A stretch of DNA of 64,000 bases from Curvibacter sp. (GTDB lineage Bacteria > Pseudomonadota > Gammaproteobacteria > Burkholderiales > Burkholderiaceae_C). The stretch covers positions 60,523-124,522 of the forward strand of contig REAW01000004.1 of NCBI GenBank assembly GCA_004293725.1, in the 5' to 3' direction. Positions 57,381 to 64,000 of this stretch are shown here, one piece after another (the stretch's first letter is position 1; every line of letters begins with the position of its first letter). The notes under the pieces were generated by a model. That model was not told the origin of the DNA. It was given only the letters and a program-made list of their open reading frames with translations, and made no database searches. The translations under genes were made by a program, and so were the position numbers.

Positions 57381-58829
57381 TTACCGTCCATACACATCTT
57401 CAAACCGCACAATGTCGTCCTCGCCCAAATAGCTTCCAGATTGAACCTCAATCATTTCCAGGGCAACCTTGCCCGGATTCTCCAAACGGTGGGTGGTTCC
57501 AAGTGGAATGTATGTGGATTCGTTTTCGGACAGCAAGAAAGTCTTGTCATCTTGCGTCACCTTGGCGGTTCCGCTCACCACAATCCAATGTTCGGCACGG
57601 TGGTGGTGCATTTGCAGTGACAGCGCGGCGCCAGGTTTAACCACAATGCGCTTCACCTGAAAGCGCTCGCCAGCATCCACACTGTCGTACCAGCCCCAGG
57701 GGCGAAACACCTTGCGGTGGATCTGCCCTTCTGTACGACCCGCACGTTTGAGGCGGTCCACAATTTTCTTTACATCCTGCGTCTTGTTTTTGTGCGCAAC
57801 CAAGATCGCGTCTGCGGTTTCCACGACAATCAAATCATCCACGCCCACACAGGCAATCAGGCGGCCTTCGGACAACGCCAAGGTATTGCGGCTGTCCTGC
57901 AGCATCACATCGCCCTGGGCCACGTTACCGTCGGCATCTTTGGGCAACACATCCCACAACGCCTCCCATGCGCCCACATCAGACCAGCCGGCAGCCAGTG
58001 GTATTACTACACCCATGGGCAACGTATTACCGCCAGCCGCCTGTCCGGCAGCAACGCGCTCCATCACCGCATAATCAATCGAGTCACTGGGGCACAGCCC
58101 AAACGCTTCCTTTCCAACCCGCACAAACTCGCCGTCGGCACTCCCTTGCACCCACGCACGCTCGCACGCCTCGGCAATGTCTGGGCGGCACACCTTCAAG
58201 GCCGCCAACCACACCGACGCCCGCACCATAAACAAACCGCTGTTCCAAGAGTAAGTGCCTTGGTCCAGGTAAGACTGGGCTGTCTGGGCATCGGGCTTTT
58301 CTACAAACCTGGCAATCCGTTTGGCGTCCCCAGACCCCACGGTGTCGCCCGACTGAATGTAGCCATAGCCGGTTTCCGGTGCATCCGGCGTAATGCCAAA
58401 GGTGACCACCACTCCGCTCTCGGCCAACACAGCCCCCTTGCACACCGCCTCTTGGAAAGCTTGCGTATCCACAATGACATGGTCAGCGGGCATCACCAGC
58501 AGGACTGGATCCGCTCCGTTTTTTATAGCTGCTAGCGCAGCAATGGCAAGGGCTGGAGCCGTATTTCTACCAGCGGGCTCCAAAACCACCGTACCCGGCT
58601 TGCCCATCACCCGCAATTGCTCCGCAATGACAAAACGGTACTCTTCGTTGCACACCACCAAGGGTGCTGCCAGCTCCACGCCTGCAATGCCCTCTACACG
58701 CCGCACCGTGGCTTGGAGCAGTGAATCCTCACCAATCAAGGGGAGCAATTGCTTGGGATACTTTTCCCGGGACAAAGGCCACAAGCGCGTGCCCGAGCCC
58801 CCAGACAAAACAACAGGTTGAATCAACAT
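57381..58829 (-). CDS. manC: Mannose-1-phosphate guanylyltransferase / mannose-6-phosphate isomerase
   Basis: 482 residues from the ATG giving MLIQPVVLSGGSGTRLWP; an in-frame start four codons upstream is less likely. The N-terminal nucleotidyltransferase (1-350) makes GDP-mannose: GGSGTRLWPLSR, FVEKP and WNSGLF. The C-terminal cupin domain (about 370-482) is the type II isomerase: FRPWGWYDSVD, SLQMHHHRAEHWIVVSGTA and YIPLGTTHRLENPG. GDP-mannose feeds exopolysaccharide. It is the last gene of the xrtB-epsI operon. A repeat copy is contained in frame at 58525-58560. Confidence 0.96.
   Translation of the reverse strand: MLIQPVVLSGGSGTRLWPLSREKYPKQLLPLIGEDSLLQATVRRVEGIAGVELAAPLVVCNEEYRFVIAEQLRVMGKPGTVVLEPAGRNTAPALAIAALAAIKNGADPVLLVMPADHVIVDTQAFQEAVCKGAVLAESGVVVTFGITPDAPETGYGYIQSGDTVGSGDAKRIARFVEKPDAQTAQSYLDQGTYSWNSGLFMVRASVWLAALKVCRPDIAEACERAWVQGSADGEFVRVGKEAFGLCPSDSIDYAVMERVAAGQAAGGNTLPMGVVIPLAAGWSDVGAWEALWDVLPKDADGNVAQGDVMLQDSRNTLALSEGRLIACVGVDDLIVVETADAILVAHKNKTQDVKKIVDRLKRAGRTEGQIHRKVFRPWGWYDSVDAGERFQVKRIVVKPGAALSLQMHHHRAEHWIVVSGTAKVTQDDKTFLLSENESTYIPLGTTHRLENPGKVALEMIEVQSGSYLGEDDIVRFEDVYGR
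58525..58560 (+). repeat. Interspersed repeat copy 8, inside manC
   Basis: ATAGCTGCTAGCGCAGC followed by GGGCTGGAGCC matches both halves of the family, yet it is coding on the other strand (within APALAIAALAAIKNG). The overlap with conserved manC sequence makes chance resemblance possible. Confidence 0.45.
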
Positions 58830-58859
58830 ACGGTTACCCACTCAATGCAGCGCACACCA

Positions 58860-59963
58860 TCACGCACGAGCGTCACCCCAGCGCAGCTGGGCAGTTTCGT
58901 CACCGTGGTACATCGTCTCACCATAGCGGTCCACACAATAGTGGCGGGACACAATCATCTCGTTGAAATGCATGTCTGCAGCAATGCGTGTGTACTCAAA
59001 CAGCACGCTGCGCGTGACCTTGGCACGCGACCGCACCACACTGCCATGCCCAATCCAAGCCGGTCCTGTGATGGTTGCACCCGCCTCAATGGACACACTG
59101 GAACCAATGTAAACCGGCCCCTGAATATTGACCTTGTCCCACGGGATATGGGTGTTGAGCCCCACCCACACACCCGGGCGCACCTCTTTGCCCGGCATGC
59201 GCAAGTATTCAATTTCGCCTCTGAGTACGCGCTGCAATACCGACCAGTAGTCACTCACCCGCCCAATGTCCAGCCAGTTGAAGGGGCGGTTTTGTACAAA
59301 GAACGGCTGCTTCTCTTCCACCAGCTGCGGGAACAACTGTGACCCAATGTCGTACACCTTGTTGGGCGGAATCTTGTTCAGCACTTCTGGTTCAAAAATG
59401 TAAATGCCCGTGCTCGCCAGCGTCGACTTGGCCTCCTCTGGCTTAGGCTTTTCCTGGAAAGACTGAATGCACCCCTCCGCATCGGCCAGCACCATGCCAT
59501 AGGCCTGTGTTTCTTGCAGCGGCACCTCGGCAGCCACCACACTGGCAAGCGCACCCTTGGCCTTGTGCTCTGCCAACGCAGCAGTAATGTCCAGGTCAAT
59601 CAACGCGTCTCCGCACAACACCAAGGTGGTTTCGTCAAAGAACCCACTGAAATCCTGAATACGGCGCATCCCCCCCGCCGACCCCATAGGCCGCGGCAAG
59701 ATGTCACCATGGTCGCGCACGCCCTCGTACGAATACCCAATCGCCACGCCCCAACGGCTGCCATCACCAAAATACTGCTCAATACGCTGATGGTGAAACG
59801 CCACGTTCACCATGATCTCTTTCACACCATGGCGGGCCAAATGCTCAATCAAGTACTCCATCACTGGCTTGCCCAAAATGGGCACCATGGGTTTGGGTAA
59901 GTCCTTGGTAAGGGGGCGCACACGCGTCCCCTGCCCAGCCGCCAAAATCATTCCTTTTGCCAT
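58860..59963 (-). CDS. Sugar nucleotidyltransferase with left-handed beta-helix domain
   Basis: 367 residues. The N-terminal transferase domain opens MAKGMILAAGQGTRVRPLT and carries KPMVPILGKP and LVLCGDALIDLD. The C-terminal third has hexapeptide-type repeats (YIGSSVSIEAGATITGPAWIGHGSVV). This architecture fits mannose-1-phosphate guanylyltransferase or glucose-1-phosphate uridylyl/thymidylyltransferase; the substrate is not resolved. It lies between epsI (22 bases) and manC (30 bases), so it serves the same polysaccharide route. Confidence 0.88.
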   Translation of the reverse strand: MAKGMILAAGQGTRVRPLTKDLPKPMVPILGKPVMEYLIEHLARHGVKEIMVNVAFHHQRIEQYFGDGSRWGVAIGYSYEGVRDHGDILPRPMGSAGGMRRIQDFSGFFDETTLVLCGDALIDLDITAALAEHKAKGALASVVAAEVPLQETQAYGMVLADAEGCIQSFQEKPKPEEAKSTLASTGIYIFEPEVLNKIPPNKVYDIGSQLFPQLVEEKQPFFVQNRPFNWLDIGRVSDYWSVLQRVLRGEIEYLRMPGKEVRPGVWVGLNTHIPWDKVNIQGPVYIGSSVSIEAGATITGPAWIGHGSVVRSRAKVTRSVLFEYTRIAADMHFNEMIVSRHYCVDRYGETMYHGDETAQLRWGDARA

Positions 59964-59985
59964 GCTTCAAATCCCTTCAGTCAAT

Positions 59986-60675
59986 TTATTGAGAATCCAA
60001 CACACCAAACACACGATCCCGCGCTGCAGCCGGAAACGCTACTGCCAAATCTTGCAAAAACGCAGCCTGCAACTGGTGGCCCCGAGCCATATCCACATCG
60101 ATGTTGGATACCCGCACCAACATGCCATCCGGGATTAGCCCTTTGAGCCCCAGCGAAAACTGGGCCAGTTTTTGATCGGTACGCGACACCGTCACCCTGT
60201 CACCCACCACCAGCCAATACGTAATGGGCTCGTGCCGATTGTTTTGGTTCGACATCAGGTGCCGCACCGGCACCACCCTACCACCCAGCATCAACTGACC
60301 GGCAAAGTTTTTTGAAATCTGAAACCCCTGAGCCGGGTAACACACCTCAGGCAGGTGCGCACGCGTAGCGTCCGACTGATCTCCGCCATAGGCAACAGAC
60401 AACATGATGCGCTGCCCCTTCGCATTGATGTAGGTACGCGTCAATGTCTGGTTGTAAATAGTGTTCAAAAAAGCCTGAGTCTCTGGAGAAGGCAATACCA
60501 TGGAGGCCCGGGCGTCCACCCGCCAATCGGCAAACTCCCGCGGAAAGATAGCCTCTAGGTCAGGCTTACCGAGGGAATCTGTCATGTAAATGGACGGGCG
60601 CATCACTCGCGCCAACGCAACTGCGCCGGCTGCCCCAAATAGTATTCCCAATGCGTGCCTGCGTGCGGGGCTCAT
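59986..60675 (-). CDS. epsI: EpsI family protein (exosortase-B associated)
   Basis: 229 residues. An N-terminal hydrophobic segment (about 8-25) anchors or exports it; the rest is the EpsI domain with HLPEVCYPAQGFQI and RHLMSNQNNRHEPITYWLVV. EpsI proteins accompany exosortases and are needed for exopolysaccharide in some methylotrophs, though their action is not known. It overlaps the xrtB stop by four bases. Confidence 0.93.
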   Translation of the reverse strand: MSPARRHALGILFGAAGAVALARVMRPSIYMTDSLGKPDLEAIFPREFADWRVDARASMVLPSPETQAFLNTIYNQTLTRTYINAKGQRIMLSVAYGGDQSDATRAHLPEVCYPAQGFQISKNFAGQLMLGGRVVPVRHLMSNQNNRHEPITYWLVVGDRVTVSRTDQKLAQFSLGLKGLIPDGMLVRVSNIDVDMARGHQLQAAFLQDLAVAFPAAARDRVFGVLDSQ

Positions 60676-61571
60676 GCAGCACTCCCTTGCACAGCTTTTT
60701 CCTTAAAAAACCAACCCAGTACATAGTCTGTGGCCAGCACCAGAATCAGCCCGACCATAAACAGCACCATGCCTGCAAAGCCGTGAATAAACCCCTGGCC
60801 CGCTGCATCTCCAAAGTGGTAAGTGACCAACACCAAAATCATGACCCGCACCACATTGGCGCCAAAGGCAATAGGCACTACCAGCACCGCCAGCGTCACA
60901 TTGCGCGCCACCGACTTGTATTGCATCAGGTTCATGTACAGCAAGCCCAGTGCCTCCAGGGTAAACATCGAGTTCAACCCCGCGCAGGCATCCGCCACCA
61001 GCAACTGGTACTGGCCCACATTCAAAATAACCCCCACCCGGCTTACCGGGTAGCCCGCAAAGTACAGAATCTCCGCCGCCACCACCGACACCGCAGACTT
61101 CAACGGCCCGGTGACCACCGCCACCACTACCTCTGGCAAGGGTGTCATAAATACCAAAAAGAACAACGGAAACCAAACCACTCGCAGCGCAGCATTGCCC
61201 CAGCACAAGAGCACCATGGCCATCAGCACCCCCACCTGCGACCCCACCTCTAGCATCAGAAATGTTTGCGAGTAGCCCAGCGCATAGACCAACAAGCTCA
61301 CCAGCAGAATCGACCAGCCCCACACCGGAACAGGCTTCACCGCTATTGCCGCCACCGCATGCCGGTGGCGGAAAAACAACCACACACTCACGGCAAAAAT
61401 AATCGGCCCATGGCCCTGCTCATCCGTAGACCACACGGTGCGGTGCAGATCTATGTAACTAGGCACGTAAAGAAGCGCAAGGGCAAGCGCCAAAAGGCCA
61501 AGCATCAGCTTGTCTGTGCCGGTGGGGAGCCAAGCATCTGCCGGAGCAGCCTGAGTCGGAGTTGTTGTCAT
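60672..61571 (-). CDS. xrtB: Exosortase B
   Basis: 299 residues with about eight membrane helices. The proposed transpeptidase residues are present: Cys196 in LVADACAGLNSM, Arg242 in ANVVRVMILVL and His263 in GFIHGFAG. Exosortases cut PEP-CTERM tails at the inner membrane and pass proteins to the envelope or to exopolysaccharide. No PEP-CTERM target gene is in this window. It is the first gene of xrtB-epsI-nucleotidyltransferase-manC. The upstream side is an IS remnant, so its promoter region is only about 60 bases long. Confidence 0.95.
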   Translation of the reverse strand: MTTTPTQAAPADAWLPTGTDKLMLGLLALALALLYVPSYIDLHRTVWSTDEQGHGPIIFAVSVWLFFRHRHAVAAIAVKPVPVWGWSILLVSLLVYALGYSQTFLMLEVGSQVGVLMAMVLLCWGNAALRVVWFPLFFLVFMTPLPEVVVAVVTGPLKSAVSVVAAEILYFAGYPVSRVGVILNVGQYQLLVADACAGLNSMFTLEALGLLYMNLMQYKSVARNVTLAVLVVPIAFGANVVRVMILVLVTYHFGDAAGQGFIHGFAGMVLFMVGLILVLATDYVLGWFFKEKAVQGSAA

Positions 61572-61605
61572 AGATAAGGGTAGTGTGACCCAAACATTAT
61601 CTATG
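61569..61605. promoter_or_regulatory. 9-base inverted repeat across the xrtB start
   Basis: CATAGATAA (61569-61577) and TTATCTATG (61597-61605) form a perfect dyad with a 19-base spacer. The left arm contains the xrtB start codon complement. It could be an operator or an RNA hairpin that hides the xrtB start. Confidence 0.4.
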
Positions 61606-61611
61606 CTTTAG

Positions 61612-62253
61612 ATGACGGTTTTTGTACCCCGCCTATGGTTCAGCGTCCTATCAGTCATTAATGCCAAGTTGGCAGACCACGGCCTGTTGCTCAACACAGG
61701 TACCGTGGTTGACGCCGCACTGATTGCAGCACCGAGTTCCACCAAGAACAAGAGCGGTGAAGGTAACCCCAAGATGCATCAGGTCAAGAAGGGCAACCAG
61801 TGACACTTCTGCTTGAAGGCGCATATTGGCGTGGACGCTGAGTCTGGCTTAGTGCACACCATTATTGGCACCGCAGCCAACGTCAACGATGTCACCCAAG
61901 GACATGCTTTGCTGCATGGTGATGAGCAAACTGTCTTCGCTGATGCGGGCTATCAAGGCGCGCCCAGGCGTGACGAGGCAACCGGTGTGGATTGGCACAT
62001 TGCCATGCGTCCCGGTAAGCGAAAGCAGCAAAAGCACGCCCCTTGGGGATCGCTCACAGAGCAGGCTGAGAAACTCAAAGCTAGTGCGCGCGCCCAGGTG
62101 GAACACCCTTTTCGGGTGATCAAACGCCAGTTCGGTCACACCAAAGTGCGTTACCTTGGGCCCAAGAAAAACACTGCGCAACTCGTCACCCTGTTTGCAC
62201 CCTCCAATATTTGGATGGCCAGAAACAGGCTTTTGCAGAGGGTGCAGGCATGA
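61612..62253 (+). pseudogene. IS5-family transposase, 5'-truncated with an internal stop
   Basis: The frame reads INAKLADHGLLLNTGTVVDA, PSSTKNK, MHQVKKGNQ, then an in-frame TGA (61801-61803) where IS5 relatives have Trp, then HFCLKAHIGVDAESGLVH, FADAGYQGA and VEHPFRVIKRQFG. The DDE residues (VVDA, FADAGY, VEHPFR) are still recognisable. About the first 110 residues are absent. The homology begins near 61639; the codons before that are flanking sequence. It cannot encode an active transposase. Confidence 0.85.
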
Positions 62254-62400
62254 GTGCGGCTGCGAACGGCCAAAGGGCCACAATTCAGCCAGAAAACTCC
62301 CGGATTCAGCCAAAACGGGATGCTGTTGGCGCTGGCATTTCATCAGGCGGGACATGTTCGTTTATGCCCCATTCTCAAACTGACTTTTGAACATGATCCC
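61630..62400 (+). mobile_element. IS5-type insertion sequence remnant, right part
   Basis: The segment carries the last two thirds of a transposase and a right end. The terminal inverted repeat reads, from the outside in, GATCATGTTCAAAAGTC (minus strand, about 62398-62382) and matches 15 of 17 bases with the left end at 63670. The left third of the element is missing, with the break near 61630 just beside xrtB. Confidence 0.75.
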
Positions 62401-62511
62401 CAGGGGGATCACTAACAGTATAGGAAACACCGAGGTTTTACGCTGCTTAATTTTCCATCGACCCCAGAGAAATCAAGAGGCAGGTCAGATTATCCGGAAT
62501 AATGCGCGATC

Positions 62512-63660
62512 ATGAAATTACTTTTACTAACACAGTTCTCCCCGTTTGAAGAATCCACTGGGGCACATCAGCGCACGAAATTTCTATATGAAAGTTTGTG
62601 TGCTTTGGGTCGTGTTGATGTGGCAATTTTTGTTTTTGGCAACGAACCGAACAGAGTCATTGAAAACACGAACGGGCACGTTTATTACATCAACCTCCCA
62701 ACCGGAGGAATACTTAATCGACCTAATATCCCAATTCGTTCAAAAGTATATACAAAAATACTACGTAATTTTGTCGACCTAGATAGTTATGAAATTGTTG
62801 TTTCGCGCTACGTACGCTTTGCAACCAAGTTTCACCTTTCGAAAAACAGCCGAGTTATCGTCGACTGGGATGATGCATATTATACGATTCCTTGGAAATC
62901 GATTAGAACAATTCAAACATTTATCAAAGAAATCACAAAAAAATTTAACGACGTAGCTACCCGTTGGTTAGTAAACTCTGGTTTATATAGATTTAATCAT
63001 TATTTTTTTGTTAGTGAACGCGACCAGTCACACTATTCACGCTTATCTACCAGCCTATTACCCAATATACCAGTACGGGCACCCTATGCAGTAAGTTTTA
63101 CATTGCCGGAAACCCCAGTAATTCTATTTGTTGGCTTGATGACTTATCAGCCAAATATTCAAGCAATTGAAGGATTCATTGATAAATGTTGGGACAGGAT
63201 TCTTGCTGCATTCCCAGAAGCCAAACTTTTAATTGCCGGAAATTCAAGTTTGCCCCAAGCTGAACAATGGACTCTAGTAAAGAACTGCATCCCTCTCGGC
63301 TATGTCGAAAACCTGAGCGATGTCTATCGCCAGGCCACTTTCTCCATCGCCCCTATATGGTCTGGCGGAGGTTCAAATATAAAGGTACTAGAATCGTATA
63401 TGTACGGTAAGGCCGTTGTCGCATCAAGTCACTCCTACGAAGGCCTTAAAAAGTATATTAGAAAAGATAAGGATATATTAGTGTCCAACGGATTTGAGTC
63501 CTTTTCTGAGCAATGCATAGTTCTTTTGAGGCAGCCTCAACTTGCTATTGAAATTGCGAAAAGTGGATACCAAGAAATAGATCGAAACCTTTCCTTTGAT
63601 CAGTTTCGCAATCGTGTGATACAGGGCTTGGACGCGACTCTCTTCCGTAGTCACCCCTGA
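62512..63660 (+). CDS. Glycosyltransferase, GT4-like
   Basis: 382 residues, GT-B fold pattern. It starts MKLLLLTQFSPFEESTGAHQ, with VILFVGLMTYQPN at the linker and the donor-site APIWSGGGSNIKVLES, then GKAVVASSHSYEGL. It should transfer a sugar from a nucleotide donor to a lipid or polysaccharide acceptor in the cytosol. Codon and base use is far more A+T-rich than its neighbours: sampled lines count 19 of 60 G+C here against 39 of 60 in xrtB. It is flanked by two IS5-type ends and was probably acquired horizontally. The ribosome site is weak. Confidence 0.88.
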   Translation: MKLLLLTQFSPFEESTGAHQRTKFLYESLCALGRVDVAIFVFGNEPNRVIENTNGHVYYINLPTGGILNRPNIPIRSKVYTKILRNFVDLDSYEIVVSRYVRFATKFHLSKNSRVIVDWDDAYYTIPWKSIRTIQTFIKEITKKFNDVATRWLVNSGLYRFNHYFFVSERDQSHYSRLSTSLLPNIPVRAPYAVSFTLPETPVILFVGLMTYQPNIQAIEGFIDKCWDRILAAFPEAKLLIAGNSSLPQAEQWTLVKNCIPLGYVENLSDVYRQATFSIAPIWSGGGSNIKVLESYMYGKAVVASSHSYEGLKKYIRKDKDILVSNGFESFSEQCIVLLRQPQLAIEIAKSGYQEIDRNLSFDQFRNRVIQGLDATLFRSHP

Positions 63661-63668
63661 AAACCTAG

Positions 63669-63905
63669 AGATCATGTTGAAAACTCCGCCCCAATCGGCT
63701 TGACTGAGGCGCCCAAATTGCGGTCAATGACGGCATGAAACCACAAGACCTTGGCCTTGATCTGAGCACCCGACACACCCGCAAGCAGACCCTTCTCGAC
63801 GAGATGGATTTGGTCATGCCGTGGGGCGAACTTCTGGCATTGATCGAGCCGCACGCACCTTTGGCCAAGACGGGACGTCCGCCTTTTGAACTTGCAGTGA
63901 TGCCC
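63669..63905 (+). mobile_element. IS5-type insertion sequence, left end of a second copy
   Basis: The left end GATCATGTTGAAAACTC starts at about 63670, next to CTAG at 63665-63668, a plausible target site for this family. Sixty-five bases later the transposase begins. The element is cut off near 63905 by different sequence. Confidence 0.72.
63735..63905 (+). pseudogene. IS5-family transposase, N-terminal fragment
   Basis: About 57 codons starting MKPQDLGLDLSTRHTRKQ and reaching EPHAPLAKTGRPPFELAVM, the classic IS5 transposase N-terminus. After the Met at about 63903 the expected LRIHFLQQW is replaced by unrelated codons, so the gene is broken. It has the same orientation as the 61.6 kb remnant and supplies the part that one lacks. 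Confidence 0.82.
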
Positions 63906-64000
63906 CGATGGCCACCCAAATTCCCCCGGGTATGGCCACTTCAAACTCCCCCACCTGAATTGATCGGGAACGGGTAGTCAAGCCGGCGTCGTCGGCACCT
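63906..64000. mobile_element. Possible end of an IS21-like element
   Basis: Two imperfect 21-22-base repeats, ATGGCCACCCAAATTCCCCC (from 63908) and ATGGCCACTTCAAACTCCCC (from 63932), stand 24 bases apart exactly where the IS5 transposase is cut. Multiple terminal repeats are typical of IS21-family ends. No gene of such an element is visible before the window ends. Confidence 0.4.

Overview
The window is a chromosomal piece of a betaproteobacterium, most likely a Comamonadaceae member close to Rhodoferax or Polaromonas. This is a judgement from gene content, not a database match. The supporting signs are a paired cphA'/cphA cyanophycin locus with its own ABC exporter-like gene, a secB-grxC-rhodanese-gpmA block, a long type-2 leuA, an exosortase-B (xrtB/epsI) cluster, the gene orders hemA-prfA and rplU-rpmA-obgE-proB, and a short interspersed repeat (ATAGCTGCTnGCGC core plus a GGGCTAGAGGCC-like half) that I recall as typical of this family. 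About 61 protein genes are packed tightly with many 1-4 base overlaps. No rRNA, tRNA or CRISPR was seen. No stretch above 300 bases lacks a gene or mobile-element remnant; the longest is 33063-33333, which holds a structured repeat.

Layout. 1-6.7 kb: cyanophycin (Asp-Arg storage polymer) locus, an ABC transporter diverging from cphA' and cphA. 6.7-11.4 kb: gpsA, secB, grxC and a membrane rhodanese on the minus strand, then gpmA and a C-terminal processing protease. 11.4-15.9 kb: a MoeB/ThiF-like adenylyltransferase, a diguanylate cyclase translationally coupled to a MinD/FleN-like ATPase, and a folE-BLUF-DUF429 minus-strand operon. 16-25.8 kb: a minus-strand run of cardiolipin synthase-like, EEP hydrolase, nudB, aspS, DUF502, FmdB-like, ubiB, ubiJ, Tim44-like, ubiE and DUF971 genes. 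25.8-29.7 kb: one 1316-residue FAD/iron-sulfur oxidoreductase.

29.9-39.9 kb is a plus-strand scavenging region: the glycerol-3-phosphate/glycerophosphodiester importer ugpBAEC with ugpQ, followed by cytidine deaminase, purine nucleoside phosphorylase, deoC, deoA and deoB. Together these would release phosphate, sugars and bases from phospholipid head groups and nucleosides. 40-57.3 kb holds housekeeping genes (hemA, prfA, prmC, leuA, slyD, grxD, proS, rppH, proB, obgE, rpmA, rplU, ispB) interrupted by a chemoreceptor and an orphan solute-binding protein.

57.4-64 kb is the accessory end: manC, a second sugar nucleotidyltransferase, epsI and xrtB form one exopolysaccharide/protein-sorting operon. 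Beyond it lie a decayed IS5-type element, an A+T-rich glycosyltransferase gene, the left end of a second IS5-type copy, and what looks like the end of an IS21-like element that cuts the second copy. The most unusual non-gene features are the complementary-loop hairpin pair between ugpE and ugpC, the eight-copy interspersed repeat that shapes gene starts, ends and interiors, and the complementary loss of active sites in the two cyanophycin synthetases.
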